Shown here: positions 26,156 through 34,557 of the stretch, piece by piece
Layout of the letters: each line of letters begins with the position of its first letter
Numbering within the stretch: position 1 is the first letter of the stretch
From: CAHJXF01 sp038240015
GTDB taxonomy: Bacteria > Pseudomonadota > Gammaproteobacteria > Burkholderiales > Burkholderiaceae_D
DNA length: 64,000 nucleotides
Direction: 5' to 3'
NCBI GenBank assembly: GCA_038240015.1
Contig: JBBSEF010000009.1
Coordinates: forward strand, 11,201 to 75,200
Notes under the pieces: model-generated
What the model was told of the DNA's origin: nothing
The model's database searches: none
What the model saw: only the letters and a program-made list of their open reading frames with translations
Position numbers and translations under genes: made by a program

Positions 26156-28024
26156 TCATCCAGTTTGTAGCGCTGAGCACCGATAGAGAAAAAACTTCTT
26201 TTCATAACCATTTTCGACAAGACCGGTCGAAAAATTAGCGGTGGGCTGCCTGCCTTCTAAACGACTCTGCAGTACGACGTAGTCGATCCCACCTGCTTTG
26301 CAGATCGTACTAACCGCTTCGGCATCGGGCTCGCACGCGTCTTGTTTCTCGCTCAAATTGTTCATCATTCGACAGATCTGCTCTTGAAAATCAAGGATCG
26401 CTGTGATCTTCCGTCGCTTGTTGAGTTCGAAAACCATCTCGCGAGAGAACACAGCACCCGATCCTTGTTGTTGCGTGTAGTAGTTTCCGTGTCCAAGCAG
26501 AACCCAAGGTGCTATCAAATCCCGGTACCAATAAACAGTTGCATTGGGTTCGATGAAAGTCGGCCAGATATTGGTGCCGACGGGATACGATTCGAGTCGC
26601 TTTGTCCAAACTCCGCGTTGGTCCCAGATCGTGATCGCGGAGATGAACAAGAAGACGGCCAGGCACAACCCGAGCCATCGCGCACGGGACGACGAATACC
26701 AGATAGCTATCGCAACACACAGAAGGATCAGGTTCATTGCTGCGGCCTGACCAATGAGATTGTGCGTGGGCTCATTCAACAAGTTCGCGAGCTTGAACAC
26801 GCGGACTTCATACTGGACCGCAATGGCTATTGCAATGATCGCTGCGACCACGGCAACGGCAACCACAGTCGGTCTCGACAAACTGAAACGCGTCCGGTAA
26901 CGATCGATTAAGACGGCTGCCAGCCCGAGTGGCGCAGGCGCGACCGAGAACGGAGCCATCCATGCGATCGCCAAAAGTATCGCAGCCAGCCGACCGTGCG
27001 CGCCACCCTTCCATTGCTGGTTGAGCACGATCGGAAGCGCGGCCATCGATAACCAATGTGCAATCCAAAGCGTTCGCCAGACCTGCAGTTTCGCGATGAA
27101 CGCGCTGTGCAGAAGATCGACCCCGACAAAGGTGACGAGCAAACTTGAAAGACCGACAACTGCTGCGGCTATCGTGAGCCTGGTCAGAAGTCGGTTATGC
27201 GAGCACCGCGCGACGAGCCAGATCACTGCGACGTCGAAAACGATGATCCCGCCGTCATAAGGGGTCCAATGAAGAATGAACGCTTGTGGGTTAGCCTCCT
27301 CGACGAGATCGAGCCACGTCGCGTCGTAACGTTGCATCAGATCGGCGAACGGGCCAATCGGAAAGAACGCGAACGCCAGCAATAAGACTACCGCTGCCAC
27401 AGCGAACCATAGCCACCGCCGGTCATCGAGCACCAGGAAAAGCCAGACCACCAATGCACCGGTAAGCCCGACGAGTGGATGGAATACGAGCGCAATGCCC
27501 ACGAACATAAGGGCCAGCGCGATTCGGCCTCGTGCGAGAAACGCGATTGCAAGCAGCACAGCAGGTTCGGCAAAACTCCTTGCCGTCAGAAACGGTTCGG
27601 AATAGGCGAAGACCCGACGACCCCCGTAGATTGTCCATCCGAGGACGACAGACAACATGCAGTAGAAGAGAAGCGACTTCGGTACGATCGCTTTGAGCAG
27701 CAACCAGCTTGCTAAAAGAAAAAACGCGAACGCAGTAAACAAGCCGAGCATTGTTCCGTTACTAAGGCCGAACGTCCCTATTAGTTTGGAATAAATGAAA
27801 GGTAGGACCGTGAATTGTCCTTGAGATCCATATAAGAAATAGAGGTCTTGATGCAATTGCCCCTTTACCAAATAGGCTAACGCATCTCCTGCATAAAGAA
27901 TTCCGTCATGACGTATGCCGGAATAGGAACGCACAAAAAGAAAAACCGAGGCGATCAACAAGGCGCCTGTCAAATAGCGGCGACGTTGTTGATAGAACGT
28001 TGAATGGTCGATCGAACGAAACAT
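26156..28024 (-). CDS. Large polytopic membrane protein, first gene of the glycan operon
   Basis: A membrane protein of about 622 residues with roughly twelve hydrophobic segments, a large C-terminal soluble part with Cys residues (QEQICRMMNNLSEKQDACEP and ICKAGGIDYVVLQS), and a loop around DQRGVWTKRLESYP. I know no named family; the shape suits a GT-C-like glycosyltransferase. The DNA is visibly more A+T rich than its neighbours, suggesting acquisition. Start choice is open: ATG at 28024 sits directly after the T-run of the pilA terminator, and a GTG at 28048 lies inside that hairpin. It directly follows pilA, as pilin-modifying enzymes do in some bacteria. Confidence 0.75.
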   Translation of the reverse strand: MFRSIDHSTFYQQRRRYLTGALLIASVFLFVRSYSGIRHDGILYAGDALAYLVKGQLHQDLYFLYGSQGQFTVLPFIYSKLIGTFGLSNGTMLGLFTAFAFFLLASWLLLKAIVPKSLLFYCMLSVVLGWTIYGGRRVFAYSEPFLTARSFAEPAVLLAIAFLARGRIALALMFVGIALVFHPLVGLTGALVVWLFLVLDDRRWLWFAVAAVVLLLAFAFFPIGPFADLMQRYDATWLDLVEEANPQAFILHWTPYDGGIIVFDVAVIWLVARCSHNRLLTRLTIAAAVVGLSSLLVTFVGVDLLHSAFIAKLQVWRTLWIAHWLSMAALPIVLNQQWKGGAHGRLAAILLAIAWMAPFSVAPAPLGLAAVLIDRYRTRFSLSRPTVVAVAVVAAIIAIAIAVQYEVRVFKLANLLNEPTHNLIGQAAAMNLILLCVAIAIWYSSSRARWLGLCLAVFLFISAITIWDQRGVWTKRLESYPVGTNIWPTFIEPNATVYWYRDLIAPWVLLGHGNYYTQQQGSGAVFSREMVFELNKRRKITAILDFQEQICRMMNNLSEKQDACEPDAEAVSTICKAGGIDYVVLQSRLEGRQPTANFSTGLVENGYEKKFFLYRCSALQTG

Positions 28025-28052
28025 AAAAAAAGAGGCGCCCTCAGGCACCTCT
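28025..28052 (-). terminator. Rho-independent terminator after pilA
   Basis: Reading the minus strand, AGAGGTGCC pairs with GGCGCCTCT (nine pairs, one of them G-T) around a TGAG loop and runs into seven T residues. The last T is followed at once by an ATG (28024-28022), the probable start of the next gene. Confidence 0.85.
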
Positions 28053-28079
28053 CTCCGAATCGGTGAAGCGGATTAACCG

Positions 28080-28553
28080 TTATCCGCGGCACGAACCTGG
28101 CAGGAATTTCGCTGGCACCGTCGTAGCGGGTGTAAGCGTCGTCGATCCGCAGATCCACTGGCCCACTGCATTGCCGATAGTGGGGAGAGCAGAATTGGCG
28201 GTATTGCGCGGAATCAACGTGATGAGCTTCGTGTCGATGCTCGCGTCACCCGTACCCTGCACCGCGACGGTGATTTCGCCGCCAGCGCCCGTAGTAACCG
28301 ACGACACGTACTTCGAACCACTACCACTTGCAACCTCGCAACCCCACGAACCCGCCGCAGGCAGCGAATTGGCGCTCTGATAAACCTCGGTAATGGAGGT
28401 TCGACATGCGCTTGCTGCGAGGATAGCTTCAGACAACTTGGCGCGCTTGGTGTAGTCCTGGTAAGCCGGCAGCGCGATGGCGGCCAGGATACCGATGATC
28501 GCGACGACGATCATCAATTCGATCAACGTGAAACCCTTTTGCATCTTGCTCAT
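28080..28553 (-). CDS. pilA: Type IV major pilin
   Basis: A 157-residue type IV pilin exported through the prepilin pathway and assembled into a surface fibre. The short leader MSKMQKG is cut by prepilin peptidase before the Phe of FTLIELMIVVAIIGILAA, which forms the hydrophobic spine helix with the conserved Glu5. The C-terminal domain has Cys residues at ASACRTS, WGCEVA, WICGS and near the end (PGSCRG), enough for disulfide loops. A sigma-54 promoter lies 46 bases upstream and a terminator follows. A second pilin gene is just upstream. Confidence 0.95.
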   Translation of the reverse strand: MSKMQKGFTLIELMIVVAIIGILAAIALPAYQDYTKRAKLSEAILAASACRTSITEVYQSANSLPAAGSWGCEVASGSGSKYVSSVTTGAGGEITVAVQGTGDASIDTKLITLIPRNTANSALPTIGNAVGQWICGSTTLTPATTVPAKFLPGSCRG

Positions 28554-28598
28554 TTGAATCTCCAGGAAAGGTGAACGGCCCGACTTCCATGGTCGCTA

Positions 28599-28614
28599 AG
28601 CAATCGCCGTGCCA
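28599..28614 (-). promoter_or_regulatory. Sigma-54 (RpoN) promoter of pilA
   Basis: On the minus strand the sequence is TGGCACGGCGATTGCT, matching the -24/-12 consensus TGGCACG-N4-TTGC at every fixed position. Transcription would start near 28588, about 35 bases before the pilA ATG. RpoN control of pilin with PilS/PilR is well known in other bacteria; those regulators are not in the window. Confidence 0.88.
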
Positions 28615-28726
28615 TGCCGTTGAGCCTTCGGAACTGACCTTTCATCGAGGGAAACCAGAGCATCGGATCAAACGAAGGGCGCGCAGACGGACACTAAAGG
28701 ACGCAATGCGTCACTAATCGACAGTT

Positions 28727-28740
28727 CGCGTCGCGACGCG
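28727..28740. repeat. 14-bp perfect palindrome between the pilin genes
   Basis: The sequence CGCGTCGCGACGCG is perfectly self-complementary and lies just after the stop of the second pilin. It could fold as a hairpin but has no T-run, so its role as a terminator or processing site is unsupported. Confidence 0.5.
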
Positions 28741-28753
28741 GATGTGTCCCTCA

Positions 28754-29233
28754 TCAACCGCGACACGAACCCGGAAGATACTTCTGCGGCACGCCTCCGC
28801 TAGCCGCAGGGCCGCACTTCCAGCTGGTGATTTGCTTGCCGGCATCGGCCCCGCCTGTTGCGGGACTGGCGCCGATATAAGGCGTCAATGTGATCTTGCC
28901 ATCGGCGCCACCGCCAACGTTCTGCGACGTCACCGTCACAATCCCGGCAGGGTTGGTCGCGATCAGCGCGACGTACTTCGAAGTGCTGCCTGTGGTCTCA
29001 CAGCCGAATTGTCCCGAACTCGGGAACGGATTCGACGATGCGGCCTGGTAGACCTCGGTCACCGAGGTGCGGCAGTTTGACGCGGCCAGAATGAGTTCGG
29101 ATAGCTTGGCGCGCTTGACGTAGTCCTGATAGGCGGGCAATGCGATCGCCGCCAGGATGCCGATGATCGCAACCACGATCATCAATTCGATCAGGGTAAA
29201 TCCTGATGAGTGGGTGCGTCGTACGAGAGTCAT
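28754..29233 (-). CDS. Type IV pilin, second copy
   Basis: A 159-residue pilin closely related to the pilA product in its first 50 residues (FTLIELMIVVAIIGILAA, then IALPAYQDYVKRAKLSE) but divergent in the C-terminal domain, which keeps Cys residues at SNCRTS, FGCETT, WKCGPA and PGSCRG. The leader is MTLVRRTHSSG, longer and more basic than that of pilA. The ATG at 29233 has an AGAGGAA ribosome site. Tandem pilins of this kind arise by duplication and may be alternative or minor subunits. Confidence 0.93.
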   Translation of the reverse strand: MTLVRRTHSSGFTLIELMIVVAIIGILAAIALPAYQDYVKRAKLSELILAASNCRTSVTEVYQAASSNPFPSSGQFGCETTGSTSKYVALIATNPAGIVTVTSQNVGGGADGKITLTPYIGASPATGGADAGKQITSWKCGPAASGGVPQKYLPGSCRG

Positions 29234-29361
29234 GGGTGTTCCTCTTGTGTATGGCGAGGGTGCGGCGAGAACAAATGGGCATGATCGCACGCAACTTTCG
29301 TGCAGGCTTCGCAGGCGCGCTGGCGTCTGGCTGGCAGCGCAGTCCGACGGCGGTCCGGCCG

Positions 29362-31797
29362 TCAGCGAACGCACACGGCACGCACCTGCTTCAAATCCGT
29401 CACGCCGGCAAGAACCTTTTCCATGCCGTCCATGCGCAAGGTGCGCATGCCTTCACCGATGCCGGTGACGAACACATCGGCCACTCGCGCATGCTCCTGG
29501 ATGCTGCGCTTGATCGCATCGCTGCCGATCAACAGTTCATGCAGGCCGATGCGCCCTTTGTATCCGGTCTGATTGCAGCGATCGCAGCCGCGCGCGTGAT
29601 GGAAAACCAGCTTGCCTTTGACGCCGTACTGCATGACCCAACCGTCATAGAGGCGCTTCGCCTCGACCGTCAGGTCGGACTGCCACGACGGGATGTGCTG
29701 CAGGTCTTCCGCGTATTCGGTGACGAAGGCGCGGATCTCCTGCTGGTCCGGTGTGTAGGATTCCTTGCAGGTACACAGCTTCTTCGCGAGTCGCTGCGCG
29801 AGCACACCGAGCAATGCGTCGGCGAAGTTGAATGGGTCCATGCCCATGTCGAGCAGGCGCACGATCGACTCGGGCGCGCTGTTGGTATGCAGCGTCGCGA
29901 ACACGAGGTGGCCGGTCAGCGAGGCTTCGATGCCGATCGCGACGGTTTCCTTGTCGCGCATTTCGCCGACCATGATGACGTCCGGGTCGGCGCGCAGGAA
30001 CGACTTCATGATGGTCGCAAAATCCAGGCCGGCCTTGCGATTGATCTGCACCTGACGCAGACCTTTTTGCGTGATCTCGACCGGGTCTTCCGCGGTCCAG
30101 ATCTTGGTACCGGGCGAGTTCAGATGGCCGAGTATCGAATGCAGGGTGGTGGTCTTGCCCGACCCGGTCGGGCCGCAGACGAAGAACAAGCCGTATGGCT
30201 TGGCGATCACCGGCTTCAAGCGCGCAAGGTTGTGCGGCGACAAGCCGAGTTGATCGAGCGGCATCGGTGTGCCTGCTGACAGGATGCGCATCACCACATC
30301 CTCGACGCCGCCAGCCGATGGAATGGTCGCGACGCGCAGCTCGAGGTCGAGTGGCCCGTACTTCTTGAACTTGATCTTGCCGTCCTGCGGCTTGCGCTTC
30401 TCGGAGATATCGAGGTCGCACATGATCTTGATGCGCGCGACCAGCGGCGCGCGATAGCTGGGCGGCACCTCGATGTAGGGCACCAGCGTGCCGTCCTTGC
30501 GAAAACGGATCGCGGTCTTTTGTCGACCGGGGTAAGGCTCGATGTGAATGTCCGACGCGCCTTGCTGATAGGCGTCGACGATGACCTTGTTGACGAACTT
30601 CACGAGTTCGTTGTCCTCGGCGGCGCTGGCTTCGTCGGTCGTCTCGGCGAATTCGTCGAGCCCGGCATCGCTGTCGCGCAACAGCGCGCCGATCGCAGTC
30701 GAGTCGAAGTCCTCGCCGAAGAACTGGTCGAGCGTCAATCCGAACTCTTCGCGCGTCGTCACGCGATAGGCCACCTTGACCGCGCGCGGAAAAATGTTGA
30801 GCACCACGCGCGACGAGCGAATGCGCTCGGGGTCGGTGGTGAGCACGATCAATCCGTCGCTAGCGTCCTCGATCGGCAACCACTGCGCCGACTGCGCATA
30901 GTTGCGCTTGATCTGCTTGATCAAGTCGATCGGCTTGGGCCGATCTCCCTTGAATCGCTCGTAGGGGACATCGAAGAATTTCGCGAGCGCCGCACCGATC
31001 GCCTGGCGGTCGACCTGGAACTCGTCCTTGAGAATCTCTTCGACATCGACGACCTTGCGGCGCGCCGAGTTGAACGCGAGCTTGAACTCCTCGGCCGAGA
31101 TGTAGCCATCGGCGATCAAGGCATCGTATTTCGAGCGCACCGGCCGCGCCGCGAGAGCAGCGAGACTGGCTTCCTTGCGGCGATTGCGGATGGCGACGGC
31201 GAGCGTGTCGCACAGTTCGCGCAGTCCCTCGGCCTCGCCCGCGCCAAAGGGCTGGCCGCTCCGCGTGTTGACCAGTTGGATGACACCCATCAGTTCGGCT
31301 GATGAATCGCGTTTACCGCGATAGATGATGGGCGCGGCAAGCACCTGGCGCGGGTCGTCCCCGGCTTCGATGCCGAATGCGCTTCCCGGCGTCAGGTCGG
31401 GGTGAGCCGCTTGCAATTCGGCGGGGTCGCCGGCGTCGTGCAAATTGATTTCGGCAAGCATGTGCGCCACCACGCCGACCAGACTGTGGGTCTTGATCGG
31501 TCGATGAAAATCGCTGATCGAGCCGTCCACCGAGCGCACCTTGGAGTGGAGCAGCTTGCCGTCGTCGCTGACGACATAGATGTGCAGGCGCTCGGCGTTG
31601 AACACGCGGCGGATGTCCGCGCCGCTGTCGAGCAGGATGTCGTCGACGCTCTGGGTCGCGTGGATGCGGTTGGCGACGTGCTGCAGATTGCGCGACAAAA
31701 GCAGGCGCGCCCCGAGATCGGCCGGGCCGACACGATCGCCGGCGCCCAACGAAGCTGCGAACGATTCGGACCTGCTGTGCACCGGAGCTGGCTTCAT
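29362..31797 (-). CDS. PilB/GspE-type assembly ATPase with N-terminal GAF-like domain
   Basis: An 811-residue traffic ATPase that should power pilus or type II secretion assembly at the inner membrane. Residues about 30-210 look like a GAF sensor domain (IYVVSDDGKLLHSKVRSVDG, then VLAAPIIYRG and MGVIQLVNT). A GspE N-terminal-like domain follows. The motor has Walker A GPTGSGKTTTLHS, a FLRADPDVIMVGEMRD Walker B/Asp box, GHLVFATLHTN His box, and a zinc site from CTC and CDRC (near ARGCDRCNQTG). Its neighbours are pilins on one side and an FHA-PP2C pair on the other, which suggests regulated assembly. Confidence 0.9.
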   Translation of the reverse strand: MKPAPVHSRSESFAASLGAGDRVGPADLGARLLLSRNLQHVANRIHATQSVDDILLDSGADIRRVFNAERLHIYVVSDDGKLLHSKVRSVDGSISDFHRPIKTHSLVGVVAHMLAEINLHDAGDPAELQAAHPDLTPGSAFGIEAGDDPRQVLAAPIIYRGKRDSSAELMGVIQLVNTRSGQPFGAGEAEGLRELCDTLAVAIRNRRKEASLAALAARPVRSKYDALIADGYISAEEFKLAFNSARRKVVDVEEILKDEFQVDRQAIGAALAKFFDVPYERFKGDRPKPIDLIKQIKRNYAQSAQWLPIEDASDGLIVLTTDPERIRSSRVVLNIFPRAVKVAYRVTTREEFGLTLDQFFGEDFDSTAIGALLRDSDAGLDEFAETTDEASAAEDNELVKFVNKVIVDAYQQGASDIHIEPYPGRQKTAIRFRKDGTLVPYIEVPPSYRAPLVARIKIMCDLDISEKRKPQDGKIKFKKYGPLDLELRVATIPSAGGVEDVVMRILSAGTPMPLDQLGLSPHNLARLKPVIAKPYGLFFVCGPTGSGKTTTLHSILGHLNSPGTKIWTAEDPVEITQKGLRQVQINRKAGLDFATIMKSFLRADPDVIMVGEMRDKETVAIGIEASLTGHLVFATLHTNSAPESIVRLLDMGMDPFNFADALLGVLAQRLAKKLCTCKESYTPDQQEIRAFVTEYAEDLQHIPSWQSDLTVEAKRLYDGWVMQYGVKGKLVFHHARGCDRCNQTGYKGRIGLHELLIGSDAIKRSIQEHARVADVFVTGIGEGMRTLRMDGMEKVLAGVTDLKQVRAVCVR

Positions 31798-31813
31798 TGC
31801 ATGGCCCCCGGCG

Positions 31814-32629
31814 TCACCGGTAGAAGAACTCCATCTTGGTACCCGACAGTTCGATGATGTCGTGATTGGTCAGCGCGGTGGCGTCGAGTCCCAGTGCCTT
31901 GCCATTGATGACCGGAAAAGAGGATCCCTCGACGTGCGTGATGAAGTACCCCTGCGGCCGCCGCGTGATGACGGCGACCTGAACGCCGGGGCGACCGAGC
32001 GTCGTCAAGGCCTTCGACAAGGCCAGCTCCTTGCCGGCATTGGGTCCGTTGAGAATCTGGATGGTCGCGGTTGTCGCTGCTTCGCCCGCGGACGAGGCGC
32101 TCGGCGCGGTGGACATCGCGGGCATCGGCATCGGGCTCGACGTCGCTCCGCCATATCCGCCGAGATGCGAACGCGATGCCAGCGACGCACGGGGATCGGT
32201 GGTTGCATTCGCAATGCCGGTGGTGGCGCCTCCCGGCACGGTCGGGTTCAACGATGTCGACGTCATGTTGCGCGAAGCCACCGAACTGCGAGTCGCATCC
32301 TCGCCTCGCACGCCGACTTTCTGATAGTCGGCGCCGGAATTGGCTTCGGCGACGAACTTGAGCTTGTACTTGCCCAGCTCGACCGTGTCGTTGTTCTGCA
32401 GAAAGTGCTTCTTGATCGGCTGGCCGTTGACGGTGGTGCCGTTGGTGCTGCCCAGATCTTCGACGAACGAATCGTTGAGGATGGTGATCAGGACCGCGTG
32501 CTCACCACTCACCGCGAGATTGTCGATCACGATGTCGTTATGCGGGCGGCGACCGACAGTCGTGCGCTCCTTGGTCAGCTCGACTTCCTTCAAGACGAGT
32601 CCGTCCATCGAAAGGATTAACTTCGCCAT
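31814..32629 (-). CDS. Double FHA-domain protein
   Basis: A 271-residue cytoplasmic protein. The first FHA domain (residues 1-95) has VGRRPHNDIVIDN, SGEHAVL and LGSTNGTTVNG, the usual phosphothreonine-binding residues. A low-complexity Ser/Thr/Gly/Pro/Met linker follows (about 105-190). The C-terminal part (IQILNGPNAGKELALSKAL, LGRPGVQVAVI, FPVINGKAL) is a second, more divergent FHA domain. The ATG at 32629 follows a GGAG site. It sits between the PP2C gene and the assembly ATPase, so it may read phosphorylation and pass it to the motor. Confidence 0.88.
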   Translation of the reverse strand: MAKLILSMDGLVLKEVELTKERTTVGRRPHNDIVIDNLAVSGEHAVLITILNDSFVEDLGSTNGTTVNGQPIKKHFLQNNDTVELGKYKLKFVAEANSGADYQKVGVRGEDATRSSVASRNMTSTSLNPTVPGGATTGIANATTDPRASLASRSHLGGYGGATSSPMPMPAMSTAPSASSAGEAATTATIQILNGPNAGKELALSKALTTLGRPGVQVAVITRRPQGYFITHVEGSSFPVINGKALGLDATALTNHDIIELSGTKMEFFYR

Positions 32630-32652
32630 CTGGTACTCCGCAATGTCGAATT

Positions 32653-33633
32653 TCAGGCACGCCTTGATTCGCGGCTGTCGCGAGCGATCGATCGGCCCTC
32701 GTCGTGCTCGTTCGGGTCGGCGGCCCATCCGACGCTTGCGAGCACGACGGATACGTTATCACGGCCACCGTGCCCGTTGGCCGCATCGATCAATTTCGCC
32801 GCCATCAGTTCGAGCGCGGTCACCTCGGCGACGCGCTGATCCACCGGCGTTTCGTCTTCAAGACCGTCATCATCCTCGGGACCGCGCAGCAGGTCGAATA
32901 TTTCTTCGTCGCTCAACATGTCGGGCAGGCCGTCGGAACAGATCAGGTACAGGTCGCCTGGCGCCAGATCGTATTCGTTGATCTCGGGCTCGGCGAGGAC
33001 GTCGACGCCCAAGGCACGCGTCACGAAGTTGCGGTTGATCGACACGCGCGCCTCGACCGGGGTCAGCACCCCGGCGTCGATCTGCTCCTGCAACAACGAG
33101 TGGTCGCGAGTCAGAAGACTGAGGGCGCCCTCGCGCAGCCGATAGACGCGCGAATCTCCGACGTGAAGAGTCGTGACGACCGGCCCCGTGAACAACAACA
33201 GGGCGAGCGTTGTTCCCATGCCGCAAAGATCGGGATCTCGATTGGCCGCGTCGATGATCGCGTCGTTGGCGCCGTCGACACGCGCGCGCAGCAACGAATG
33301 CAGCAGCCGTTGCGGGGTTGCGTTGTCGCGAGCGTGGTCGCCCCGATGCAATTGATCGAGGTCGTCAACCAGATGGGAGATGAGAAATTCCGCGGCGAGA
33401 CTGCTCGCGACCTCTCCCGCGTTGTAGCCTCCCATGCCATCGGCGATCAGCGCGAGCCCCACGTCTTCGGCGATCGCGACGGCGTCTTCGTTCTGCTCGC
33501 GCACCATGCCGCGATGCGTCGCATGCGCGAAGTGATAACGAATGTCTCCCGCGACCGAATGCGTCTGCGCCTCGGGTATCGGGGCCTTCGGTTTCATGGG
33601 CGTCTTCTTCAGCGCTTTGGTTGGCGCTTTCAT
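32653..33633 (-). CDS. PP2C-type protein serine/threonine phosphatase
   Basis: A 326-residue phosphatase. Metal-binding motifs appear in order: VREQNEDAV, LIADGMGGYNAGE, GMGTTLALLLF, LHVGDSRVYRL, LICSDGLPDML and GHGGRDNVSVVLA. It should dephosphorylate Ser/Thr in partner proteins, here probably those read by the FHA protein. No Ser/Thr kinase gene is in the window, so the opposing enzyme is elsewhere. A second ATG 12 codons downstream is an alternative start; the extra N-terminus is Lys/Pro-rich and probably disordered. Confidence 0.92.
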   Translation of the reverse strand: MKAPTKALKKTPMKPKAPIPEAQTHSVAGDIRYHFAHATHRGMVREQNEDAVAIAEDVGLALIADGMGGYNAGEVASSLAAEFLISHLVDDLDQLHRGDHARDNATPQRLLHSLLRARVDGANDAIIDAANRDPDLCGMGTTLALLLFTGPVVTTLHVGDSRVYRLREGALSLLTRDHSLLQEQIDAGVLTPVEARVSINRNFVTRALGVDVLAEPEINEYDLAPGDLYLICSDGLPDMLSDEEIFDLLRGPEDDDGLEDETPVDQRVAEVTALELMAAKLIDAANGHGGRDNVSVVLASVGWAADPNEHDEGRSIARDSRESRRA

Positions 33634-33808
33634 CGACGCAACGAGCGGATTCGAAGTGCGGTCATGCGAAATGTCCTGCGGCCGAGTTGATCGAGGCCGA
33701 TGAATGCGATCCTGGATGATGACAGCGCGCTTTGAATCGAGTCAATCGAGCATCGGCCTACATGAGTTGGGGAGTTGTCGCAACCAGGAGTCGGATAGTC
33801 GCGCATCG

Positions 33809-34498
33809 TCACGCGACTCGACGCCGCGCCATGAAGCCGCCGACCAGAACGACCACGAGCGCGAGCGCTCCACCCAGCGCATAGGGACGCCAGCCTTCGT
33901 CCAGGCCCCAACCGGACATCACCGGATCGGTTGCGGCCATCTCGCCTGCGACAAAACCGAGCAGTGCGCCGCCCGCGGTGATGATGACGGGGAACCGCTG
34001 CATCACCTTGAGCAGCAAGGTACTGCCGAACATGATCAGCGGGATGGTCAAGCCCAGCCCGATGCCCAGGACCAACAGACGAGAACCAGGCGGCGACGCT
34101 TCGGCGACCGCCGCGATCGCCAGCACGTTGTCGACGCTCATCACCAGGTCGGCGACGAGGATGGTCCGAATCGCGGCTAGGAAATCGTGCGCCGGGTCGA
34201 CCTTCTGGTCCTTGTCGTCGCCCTTCAAGAGCTGCACGCCGATCCAGACCAGCAGCGCCGCACCGACCAACTTGAGATACGGCAACGCGAGCAGCGCGAC
34301 CGCAAAGAAGATCAGGATGATGCGCAACGCGATCGCCCCCAGACTGCCGAGGATGATCGCCTGCTTCTGCCGACCCCCCGAAAGTTTGCGCGCGGCCAGC
34401 GCGATCACGACCGCGTTGTCGCCAGACAAAAGGATGTTGACCCAGACGATCTTGGCGAGCGCCAGCCAAAACGCTGCGCTGGAGAGATCGCCGATCAT
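33809..34498 (-). CDS. TerC family membrane protein (YjbE-like)
   Basis: A 229-residue inner-membrane protein with about seven helices. The two TerC motifs are present with their membrane-embedded acids: ILLSGDNAVVIAL and LVMSVDNVLAIAAV. Members are linked to metal ion (often manganese) export coupled to secretion or to tellurite resistance; the ion is not predictable here. It lies 59 bases downstream of the sucD stop in the same direction and may be read from the suc operon. Confidence 0.9.
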   Translation of the reverse strand: MIGDLSSAAFWLALAKIVWVNILLSGDNAVVIALAARKLSGGRQKQAIILGSLGAIALRIILIFFAVALLALPYLKLVGAALLVWIGVQLLKGDDKDQKVDPAHDFLAAIRTILVADLVMSVDNVLAIAAVAEASPPGSRLLVLGIGLGLTIPLIMFGSTLLLKVMQRFPVIITAGGALLGFVAGEMAATDPVMSGWGLDEGWRPYALGGALALVVVLVGGFMARRRVA

Positions 34499-34557
34499 CG
34501 GTCAACAAGTCGACGCGGCCGCGATGGGAATAGTGCGGCCCGCGATCTGCACCACAC

